Positions 8,199-16,360 of a stretch of DNA of 64,000 nt are shown here, piece after piece. Position 1 is the stretch's first letter. Each line of letters begins with the position of its first letter. Origin of the DNA: CALGSZ01 sp042408955 (GTDB taxonomy: Bacteria > Chloroflexota > Chloroflexia > Thermomicrobiales > UBA6265); the NCBI GenBank assembly GCA_042408955.1, contig JBHOQQ010000017.1, positions 6,020 to 70,019 of the forward strand. Reading direction: 5' to 3'. Under the pieces are notes generated by a model that ran no database searches, was not told the origin of the DNA, and worked only from the letters and a program-made list of their open reading frames with translations. The position numbers and the translations under genes are program-made.

Positions 8199-9547
8199 AC
8201 GGTGGTAGGCGCCTGGCTCAGCCGGCCGCGCACAGCACCCGCCAGCTCAGAGAGTGGCACCGCTGCTTGGTGGCCCGTGCGCAGATCCCTAAGCGTTGCT
8301 TCGCCGCGGGCCAGCTCGTCGGCACCGGCGATGACCGCCAGCGGAATGCCCTTACGATCGGCATACTTGAGCTGATCGCCCAGGCTACGGTTGGGCTGAA
8401 GTGAAAAATCGACGTTGATGCCATCCGCACGCAGCGCCTGGGCGATCTCGGCTGCCGGCCCGACGGTATCGGGGAACAGCGCCACCAACACCTGGGCGAC
8501 GGTTGGCGGCGTCTCCAGCAAACCGAATTCCTGGACCACCTCGATGATGCGCTCTAGCCCGAGCGAAATGCCCGTGGCCGGAATAGGGCGCCCCAAGAAG
8601 ACGCCGATCAAGCCATCATAACGACCGGCGCCGGACACGGCCCCGACCTTCGGCTGATCGACGGTGGCCTCATAGACGGGGCCGGTGTAGTAATCGAGCC
8701 CGCGGGCCAGGCCGAGGTTGAAGCGGTATCGGTCCTGGGGAACGCCAAAGGACGGCAAGAGATCAAACAACTGGCGCAATTCCTCAACCGCCTCTGGCGC
8801 GCCGGGAACGTCCGCCAGACGGACTCGAAGCTCAGCGAGCATTGCCTGCGGATCGTCGGAGATGGTCACCGCCGACAACACCTGCTCCGCGACAGGCGCG
8901 GAGATTCCGGCCGTTTGCATCTCCCGCAACACGCCCTCGGGGCCGATTTTCTCCAGCTTATCCACCGCGCGGTAGATCGAACCTGCCAGTTCGGCAGGCA
9001 CGCCGCAGGCACGAGCGAGCGCCTCAAGCAGGCGGCGATGATTGATGTGAATCGTGAAATTTGGGAGATTGACCGCGGTCAGTGCCTCGGCCATGATCGC
9101 CACGACTTCCGCATCTGCCAGCATCGATGACGTGCCCGCGATGTCGGCATCGCATTGCCAGAACTCGCGGAATCGCCCACGCTGTGGATTCTCCGCGCGC
9201 CAGACCGGAGCGATGTGGTACCGCTTGAAGGGGAGCACGAGCTCATGCTGGTGCATGGCCACCACGCGGGCAAGGGGAACGGTGAGGTCATAGCGAAGCC
9301 CGACGTCGCGGCCGCCAAGGTCCTGGAAGCGATACATCAGCTTCTCATTCTCGCCGGCCTTCCCAGTCAGCACCTCCAAGTACTCAAGCGCTGGCGTATC
9401 CAATGGCTCGAAACCGTGGCGTTCGAAGATTTCGCGGAAGATGCCGATAATCCGCTGCCGCAGAATCATCTGTCTGGGTAGGTAATCGCGGAATCCTTTC
9501 AAGACTTGCGGCTTCCGCGTGAGTGTCTTTGCGCGTTGGGTTTCCAA
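8195..9547 (-). CDS. hisS: Histidyl-tRNA synthetase
   Basis: Charges tRNA-His with histidine in the cytoplasm; class II synthetase of 450 residues. Motif 1 surrounds KGFRDYLP. Motif 2 is FKRYHIAPVWRAENPQRGRFREFWQCDADI. The histidine-A region is LARGLDYYTGPVYE, and motif 3 is ATGISLGLERI. A C-terminal anticodon-binding domain follows (VLVALFPDT to ADRKGIPLAVIAG). The open frame extends to 9673, but the extension is low-complexity and overlaps moaB. TTG 9547 was preferred because GAGGAG lies 10 bases upstream and the protein then has family length. It is part of the moaB-hisS-isomerase operon. Confidence 0.93.
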   Translation of the reverse strand: METQRAKTLTRKPQVLKGFRDYLPRQMILRQRIIGIFREIFERHGFEPLDTPALEYLEVLTGKAGENEKLMYRFQDLGGRDVGLRYDLTVPLARVVAMHQHELVLPFKRYHIAPVWRAENPQRGRFREFWQCDADIAGTSSMLADAEVVAIMAEALTAVNLPNFTIHINHRRLLEALARACGVPAELAGSIYRAVDKLEKIGPEGVLREMQTAGISAPVAEQVLSAVTISDDPQAMLAELRVRLADVPGAPEAVEELRQLFDLLPSFGVPQDRYRFNLGLARGLDYYTGPVYEATVDQPKVGAVSGAGRYDGLIGVFLGRPIPATGISLGLERIIEVVQEFGLLETPPTVAQVLVALFPDTVGPAAEIAQALRADGINVDFSLQPNRSLGDQLKYADRKGIPLAVIAGADELARGEATLRDLRTGHQAAVPLSELAGAVRGRLSQAPTTV

Positions 9548-9599
9548 GGATTGCGTGCTCCTCTGCGACCTAGAACGGTATGATGGATCACAAGCAAGG

Positions 9600-10109
9600 C
9601 TACTTGCGTAGCTCGTAGACCACGTGTGCAAGCTCTGGCACGATGAGCTTCTCGAGCGCGAGGCGAACGGCATGAGTGGAGCCAGGAAGGATGAACACGA
9701 CCGTTCCTCGGTAGACCCCCGCCGTCGCGCGCGATAACATCGCCGCCGGGCCGATTTCCTGGTAGCTCAGCATCCGGAATAATTCGCCAAACCCATCGAG
9801 ACGCTTGTCCAGGATTCTGGAGACAACGTCGTAGGTCGTGTCCCGCGCGGCGATACCGGTGCCACCGTTGGACACGATGGCATCCACGCGCGGATCGTTC
9901 GCCCAGTCCTCAAGGCACTGGCGAATCTGATCTGGCTCATCCCGCACGATGCGGTAATCCACGATCTCATGACCTGCGCCGAGCAGGGCCTCTCGAATCG
10001 CTGCCCCACTGGCATCGGTCTCGGCGGTGCGCGTGTCGCTAACGGTGAGAATCGCACACCGGATTCGGCCCGGCGCCGAGGCCCGGTGCTCCTGGACTGA
10101 CACACTCAC
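9600..10109 (-). CDS. moaB: Molybdenum cofactor biosynthesis protein B (MoaB/MogA family)
   Basis: Adenylylates molybdopterin during molybdenum cofactor synthesis, 169 residues. The fold is marked by AILTVSDTR near the N-terminus, VSNGGTGIAARD (molybdopterin-binding loop) and LPGSTHAVRLALEKLI near the C-terminus. GTG 10109 was chosen because GGAGG lies 7 bases upstream and GTGA overlaps the stop of the preceding M20 gene; a further ATG at 10136 is possible. A molybdenum enzyme that could use the cofactor is encoded at 22846-25200. Confidence 0.9.
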   Translation of the reverse strand: MSVSVQEHRASAPGRIRCAILTVSDTRTAETDASGAAIREALLGAGHEIVDYRIVRDEPDQIRQCLEDWANDPRVDAIVSNGGTGIAARDTTYDVVSRILDKRLDGFGELFRMLSYQEIGPAAMLSRATAGVYRGTVVFILPGSTHAVRLALEKLIVPELAHVVYELRK

Positions 10110-11338
10110 GAGCGTGCCTCCGCGGTGAGCGCGCATGCCAGCGCCGCATTGCCAGCGAGCGCTTCCGCCATCTTGCGCAGGCTAATCTGATCATGAATGG
10201 TGTGCGCGAAACGCTCTTCGCCGGGCGCGAAGCCGATAGTCGTGATGCCATGGCTTGCGAGGTGACCGCCGTCCGTGGCGAAGGTCCAGGTGCTCACGGG
10301 AACTGACCGACCCAGCAGTGATTCGAGTGCCGCTTGTGCGGTCAGCAGCACCGGGTGATTTGCGGGAGTCTCGAAGCCGCTCGTCGAGGGCATCGTTGCC
10401 GACAGGCCAGTGTAGGTGCGAACCTCCCGGCCAACGATCTCAATCCTCCCGTTGATACCATCGATCTCCCGCTCAACGGCAGCGACGAGCGGGCGCAATG
10501 TCGCCACGAGCGAGTCCACTGTTTCGGAAGGAATCGTGCGCCAGTCGAGGTAGACGGCGAGCGTGGCTGGCGTCACATTTCCGCTGCGCTGATCGGATTC
10601 GATCAGGGTTGGCGCGACGGTTGACGCGCCGAACGTTTCATCAGACCGCATCGGCAAGGATTCCAGGCGGAGTAGGAAGCGGGCGATCGCGTAATGCGGG
10701 TTGATCGCGCGCTCAGGAGCGCTAGCGTGCGCCGACAGGCCCATGAAGCTCACCTTGACGAAGACGCGGCCCCGGTGCCCCCGGCGTAGCTCGTTGTTCG
10801 TCGCCTCCGCCAGCACAGCGGCATCGGTCGGCATGGTCTGCGCGAGATATTCGCTCCCGTAGCCACCCACCTCCTCGAGGACGACGCCTACGACGTAGAC
10901 GTCGCCGTCTGGCTGCAAACGAGCCTCGCGTAAGACTGGCGCGAGATAGACCTGCGCGGCCATCGCGCCCTTGACATCAGATGCGCCACGGCCAAAGAGC
11001 GTGTCGCCCTCGATCACCGCGGCATACGGTGGGTGAGGCCAAAGTTCGGGATCACCGATATCAACGTGGTCCAGATGCCCGTTGAATTGAACAGACGGCC
11101 CGGTGCCCCGCCCCCGGAGCACCCCGATGACGTTCCCCGCCCGGTCGATCCAAACATCGTCGTAGGCGAGATTATGGAGCTCCTGAGCCACGAGCTCAGC
11201 GATTGCTCGTTCGTCGCCAGGAAGGCTAGGAGTTTGAATGAGCCGCCGCGCGAAATCGATCATCGAGGCGCGATGCTGCTGGCTTGCCGCCAGAATCGCC
11301 TCGCATGCCGCTTGGTTAATGAGCACCGCGCCTGCCAT
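10106..11338 (-). CDS. M20 family metallopeptidase/deacylase (ArgE/DapE-like)
   Basis: Predicted zinc amidohydrolase, 410 residues, of the ArgE/DapE/YgeY group. The first metal site is FNGHLDHVD (near residue 90), the bridging Asp is in GRGASDVKGAM, and the catalytic Glu pair is in EEVGGYGSE. The dimerisation lid follows SAHASAPERAINPHYA. The C-terminal metal His is likely in ERFAHTIHDQ. A strong Shine-Dalgarno (GGGAGGAGAGCG) precedes ATG 11338. It is the first gene of the operon and overlaps moaB by 4 bases. The substrate (acetylornithine, succinyl-diaminopimelate or a dipeptide) cannot be assigned. Confidence 0.88.
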   Translation of the reverse strand: MAGAVLINQAACEAILAASQQHRASMIDFARRLIQTPSLPGDERAIAELVAQELHNLAYDDVWIDRAGNVIGVLRGRGTGPSVQFNGHLDHVDIGDPELWPHPPYAAVIEGDTLFGRGASDVKGAMAAQVYLAPVLREARLQPDGDVYVVGVVLEEVGGYGSEYLAQTMPTDAAVLAEATNNELRRGHRGRVFVKVSFMGLSAHASAPERAINPHYAIARFLLRLESLPMRSDETFGASTVAPTLIESDQRSGNVTPATLAVYLDWRTIPSETVDSLVATLRPLVAAVEREIDGINGRIEIVGREVRTYTGLSATMPSTSGFETPANHPVLLTAQAALESLLGRSVPVSTWTFATDGGHLASHGITTIGFAPGEERFAHTIHDQISLRKMAEALAGNAALACALTAEARS

Positions 11339-11598
11339 CGCTCTCCTCCCAGGGCCTATCCTGCCGTGGCCGCTGGCATAAGCATACCGAAGCGCACCCC
11401 GTGCCCGCAGGTTTGATCAAAGCGTGGTGGACCGACTCCTTGGATTGAATGCTCCACGGGCACCGGTGCGCGCCGGCGTCCGGTCCGCCATCACGCGGGC
11501 TTCGAGCTTTGTGCGAGCGGCATGACGCACAGAAGCATGAGCCTCGCGTGCACACGGCACCGACACCGGCAGGCTTTGCAGTTCAGAAATCACACAGG

Positions 11599-12306
11599 TT
11601 AGGTGACCTGCTCAAAAAGCAACGCGCGCTTCACCTCTTCGATAGCCTTGGTGACCTCGATGCCGCGGGGACACGCATCCGTGCAATTGAAGATGGTGCG
11701 GCAGCGCCAAACGCCGGAGCGCTGGTTCAGGATGCGTAGCCGCTCGGTCGCTCCTTGATCGCGGCTATCAAAGATGAAGCGGTGCGCGTTGACGATGGCC
11801 GCCGGTCCCACAAACTCCGGATTCGTCCATGTGATCGGGCAGGCCGTGGTGCACGACGCGCACAAAATGCACTTCGTTGTATCGTCGTACCGAGCCCGCT
11901 CCTCAGGGGTCTGGAGCCGTTCGCCAGCGCTCGGGGCATCGTCGGCGATCAGGTAGGGTTTGACTGACTTATACCCCTCGAAAAACGGCTCCATATCAAC
12001 GACAAGGTCCTTAATCACGGTGAAGCCGAGCAAAGGCTCGATCGTGACTCGCTTGCCAAGCTCACCCATCAGCACCTTGCACGCGAGGCGGTTCTTGCCA
12101 TTGATCCGCATCGCATCGGAGCCGCAAATGCCGTGCGCACACGACCGGCGATAGGTGAGCGTGCCATCATGATGCCACTTGACTTGGTTGAGGGCATCGA
12201 GGACCCGGTCGTTCGGCTCGACGGTCACCTGATATTCCCGATAAGTTGGTTTTTGAAACTCCGGAACGTCCGGGTTGTAGCGCTTAATTCTGAGTATGAC
12301 GTCCAC
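11599..12306 (-). CDS. sdhB: Succinate dehydrogenase/fumarate reductase iron-sulfur subunit
   Basis: Electron-transfer subunit linking the flavoprotein to quinone, 235 residues. It carries a [2Fe-2S] site (SCAHGICGSD then GKNRLAC), a [4Fe-4S] site (CILCASCTTACP) and a [3Fe-4S] site (CRTIFNCTDACPRGI). GTG 12306 was chosen because GGAGG sits 5 bases upstream. This places the first cluster ligands at residues 56, 61, 64 (Asp) and 76, matching the spacing of the E. coli protein. The longer frame from 12357 has no such support. It follows sdhA closely. No cytochrome b or anchor gene is adjacent. Confidence 0.93.
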   Translation of the reverse strand: MDVILRIKRYNPDVPEFQKPTYREYQVTVEPNDRVLDALNQVKWHHDGTLTYRRSCAHGICGSDAMRINGKNRLACKVLMGELGKRVTIEPLLGFTVIKDLVVDMEPFFEGYKSVKPYLIADDAPSAGERLQTPEERARYDDTTKCILCASCTTACPITWTNPEFVGPAAIVNAHRFIFDSRDQGATERLRILNQRSGVWRCRTIFNCTDACPRGIEVTKAIEEVKRALLFEQVT

Positions 12307-12363
12307 GCATTCCTCCAAATCCCGCTTCGGGTTTATCGCCAGCATCGAGGCGAACAAGCCGCA

Positions 12364-14094
<1,731 letters not shown>

Positions 14095-14150
14095 CGAGGA
14101 ACCTCCGACCGGTGGAACTCCGCCGTACGGATGGCGGGTAGAGCAGTGGA

Positions 14151-14195
14151 CCGGCCCGCGCGGCCCGACAACCGCTCCAGGGCAACCGTATCGCC
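14151..14195 (-). repeat. 45-bp promoter-bearing direct repeat, copy 1 (sdhAB side)
   Basis: Identical over 45 bases to 14916-14960, in the same orientation, 765 bases apart. On the minus strand it contains the last five spacer bases, the -10 TACGGT and about 34 bases of early transcribed sequence rich in GC (CCGCGCGG palindrome). The two copies bracket the ParDE cassette. Confidence 0.95.
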
Positions 14196-14213
14196 ACCGC
14201 TTATCGCTGTCAA
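14185..14213 (-). promoter_or_regulatory. Promoter of sdhAB
   Basis: Read on the minus strand: TTGACA at 14213-14208, a 17-base spacer and TACGGT at 14190-14185, pointing toward sdhA. The -35 is perfect. The same arrangement occurs before the antitoxin gene (14950-14978). The -35 hexamers lie outside the 45-base identity. Confidence 0.75.
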
Positions 14214-14296
14214 GCGGCATGATGTGGTGATCAGCGTGAGGCACGCCGAGCGTCTCGCTGGCGCAGAAATGGGCAATCGAGCGATGGGAGGACTTG

Positions 14297-14620
14297 TCAC
14301 GAGGATTCGGGTGGCATGTCTCCGAACATAGGTTGGGCGTCTCGCGAGGTGTGGAGAATGCGAAGAACGCGAACTTCGCTGCCCATGACAAGATAGAAGA
14401 TGATATGCACTCCTATCACATAGCTTCGCAAGTTCGGTATGAGGTCGTCTCTTGGCCGGCCAAGATCCGGATGACGACTGAGTGTCAACAAGGCACGCTG
14501 GATTCGGGCCCGATAGGCATCGCGCTGCTCGCTTCCCCAAGCCTCATAGCTGTATTGGAGGAGATCACGCAAATCATCGCGAGCCTCCTTGGTAAGGCGT
14601 AGCCTACGGCTTGACCTCAT
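14297..14620 (-). CDS. ParE/RelE-family toxin of a type II toxin-antitoxin pair
   Basis: Small basic protein of 107 residues with the RelE/ParE fold pattern: RLRLTKEARDDLRDLLQYSYEAWGSEQRDAY at the N-terminus, LSRHPDLGRPRDDL in the middle and RSYVIGVHIIFYLVMGSEVRVLRILHTSRD at the C-terminus. These are characteristic of ParE-type gyrase poisons. It starts at ATG 14620, overlapping the antitoxin gene by 17 bases, the usual antitoxin-first order. Lethality or target is not shown by sequence. Confidence 0.85.
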   Translation of the reverse strand: MRSSRRLRLTKEARDDLRDLLQYSYEAWGSEQRDAYRARIQRALLTLSRHPDLGRPRDDLIPNLRSYVIGVHIIFYLVMGSEVRVLRILHTSRDAQPMFGDMPPESS

Positions 14621-14885
14621 CCCGAATCGGCTCGTTGCAGCGTGATCGCTCCTCTGCTTCGCGGCTTAGCTCGTCCAAGAGCTCGGGGGTGAAATCGATG
14701 AGTTCGCCACGCATCGCCTGATCTTCCCCAACACGTAGATCGGCCTGTAAACGAGCCAATCGTTGGTCGTGCTCTTCGAGTAGACGCACCGCCGCGAGCA
14801 AGGCATCGGTCGTATCACGAAAGCGGCCCCGCTCAACGAGTACCCGCAGCCGCTCTTCGATGTCGAGAGGAAATCGCTGAGCCAA
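14604..14885 (-). CDS. ParD-like antitoxin
   Basis: Predicted 93-residue antitoxin directly upstream of the ParE-like toxin. The N-terminal part (LDIEERLRVLVERGRFRDTTDALLAAVRLLEEHDQRL) resembles a ribbon-helix-helix segment. The acidic C-terminus (DFTPELLDELSREAEERSR) resembles a toxin-wrapping tail. No ATG exists at a plausible place. TTG 14885 or TTG 14891 follows AAAGGCGGG, and 14885 was chosen for spacing. The open frame runs far upstream through the promoter, which is not credible as coding. The promoter at 14950-14978 would give a leader of about 60 bases. Confidence 0.75.
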   Translation of the reverse strand: MAQRFPLDIEERLRVLVERGRFRDTTDALLAAVRLLEEHDQRLARLQADLRVGEDQAMRGELIDFTPELLDELSREAEERSRCNEPIRDEVKP

Positions 14886-14915
14886 ATGCAACCCGCCTTT
14901 GCGCCAAACTGGGAC

Positions 14916-14960
14916 CCGGCCCGCGCGGCCCGACAACCGCTCCAGGGCAACCGTATCGCC
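14916..14960 (-). repeat. 45-bp promoter-bearing direct repeat, copy 2 (antitoxin side)
   Basis: Second copy of the 45-base repeat described at 14151-14195. It lies immediately upstream of the antitoxin gene and contains the same -10 TACGGT. Confidence 0.95.
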
Positions 14961-14978
14961 GCAGAGCAGCAGTGTCAA
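14950..14978 (-). promoter_or_regulatory. Promoter of the toxin-antitoxin pair
   Basis: Read on the minus strand: TTGACA at 14978-14973, a 17-base spacer and TACGGT at 14955-14950, the same hexamers and spacing as the sdhAB promoter. The spacer differs in its first 12 bases, so the match extends beyond simple copying of the 45-base block. Confidence 0.75.
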
Positions 14979-15095
14979 GATGCCGATTGCGCCACTGGTT
15001 GCCGCGTGTCTCCCTGCGTCGTCGGCTATACTTACAGGCATCCGGGTGATGATTGCTGCCCGTGTGTCTTTCCGTCTCCCCAAGATGAGGATTGC

Positions 15096-16292
15096 ATGAC
15101 GCCACCTCCGAATCGGAATCTGCTGGCCAGCGACGGCCGCATCACCCACGCGATCAAGGACGTTGCGGCTGCCTACCAACCAGCGGTTGTTGACCTCGCT
15201 TGTCTCATCGCGGCGATCCCCGCGCCAACGAACCAGGAAGCCGAGCGCAGCCGGTTTGTCGCCCAGCGCATGACGGAGCTGGGCGCTGAGCTCGTGCACA
15301 TTGACGATATTGGCGACGTCGTCGGACGGATCCGTGGTGTGCGCTCACAACCAGCGCTGCTCCTGGCCGCGCACATCGACACAGTCTTTCCCCGCTCCAC
15401 GTCCCTTGCTCAGACGCGGAGCAATGGCCGCATTGCCGGGCCCGGCATCGGCGATAACAGCCTCGGCGTGGCTTCGGTGCTCATGATGCCGCGCATGCTT
15501 GAGGCACTTGGTGTGCGACCGGCCGTCGACATCCTCTTGACGGGAAACGTTGGAGAAGAGGGGCTGGGCAACTTGCGGGGCATCCGCGCGGTGATGGACG
15601 CCCATCCCGAGATTGGCGCGGTGATCGCTGTCGAAGGGCACAACTTGGGCCGTGTGACGCATGTCGCGGTGGGAAGTCGCCGCTTGCGCGTCCGGGTAAC
15701 CGGTCCAGGTGGCCATTCCTGGGGAGATTTCGGCAATCCGAACGCGATCCATGTCGCCGCGGAGATCGTCGCGGAGCTTGCGCGCTTGCCGCTGCCCCAC
15801 ACACCGAAGACCACACTGAGCGTGGGAACATTCCATGGCGGCATCTCGGTCAACACGATTGCGCCGGATGCTGAGTTCGTCGTTGACTTGCGTTCGGTCG
15901 AGGAAGATGCCCTCCGGCGGCTGGCCGAGCGGGTGGATCTCGTCTTGCGCGCTCCCCGGCGTGGGGTGACAGTGGACGTCGAGGTGTTGGGTGTTCGTCC
16001 TGCAGGCGTCGTCTCGCCAACGAGTCGCATTGTGCGCCTGGCCATCGAAACACTTGAAGCGCTGAGCATCCCACCGACTGGTGATGCCTCCAGCACAGAT
16101 GCGAATATTCCGATCAGCCGCGGCATTCCCGCGGTGTGTATCGGTCTCACGACCGGTGGCAACGTCCACCGCGAGGATGAATATATTGAGACGGCGCCGC
16201 TAGCCGCTGGCCTCACCCAGCTTCTCTCGCTCAGCCTGGCCGTCGCCGATGAGCTTGCCGCTGGCACGATCGCTCCTCGTCCTGGCTCGTAG
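15096..16292 (+). CDS. M20 family metallopeptidase
   Basis: Predicted zinc-dependent peptidase or deacylase, 398 residues, distinct from the gene at 10106. The first metal His is in LLLAAHIDTVFP, the bridging Asp in GPGIGDNSLG, and the catalytic Glu in GNVGEEGLGNLRG. The lid domain begins at GPGGHSWGDFGNPNAIH. The domain layout resembles peptidase T-like or tripeptidase members. ATG 15096 is preceded by GATGAGG at good spacing; upstream in-frame sequence crosses the toxin-antitoxin promoter and is not coding. TATACT at 15027-15032 may be its -10, but no good -35 was found. Confidence 0.85.
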   Translation: MTPPPNRNLLASDGRITHAIKDVAAAYQPAVVDLACLIAAIPAPTNQEAERSRFVAQRMTELGAELVHIDDIGDVVGRIRGVRSQPALLLAAHIDTVFPRSTSLAQTRSNGRIAGPGIGDNSLGVASVLMMPRMLEALGVRPAVDILLTGNVGEEGLGNLRGIRAVMDAHPEIGAVIAVEGHNLGRVTHVAVGSRRLRVRVTGPGGHSWGDFGNPNAIHVAAEIVAELARLPLPHTPKTTLSVGTFHGGISVNTIAPDAEFVVDLRSVEEDALRRLAERVDLVLRAPRRGVTVDVEVLGVRPAGVVSPTSRIVRLAIETLEALSIPPTGDASSTDANIPISRGIPAVCIGLTTGGNVHREDEYIETAPLAAGLTQLLSLSLAVADELAAGTIAPRPGS

Positions 16293-16360
16293 TCGTAACC
16301 CGATGGGGTGCACGATCCTTCGCAAACAGCTTGTCAGAGCGGGCGCCACAGGGTGGAACC

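Noticed and set aside
9548..9673. N-terminal extension of hisS
   Set aside because: Ser/Arg-rich, overlaps moaB, and a Shine-Dalgarno supports TTG 9547.
14095..14391. N-terminal extension of sdhA
   Set aside because: It runs through the promoter and toxin gene end; a good ribosome site precedes ATG 14094.
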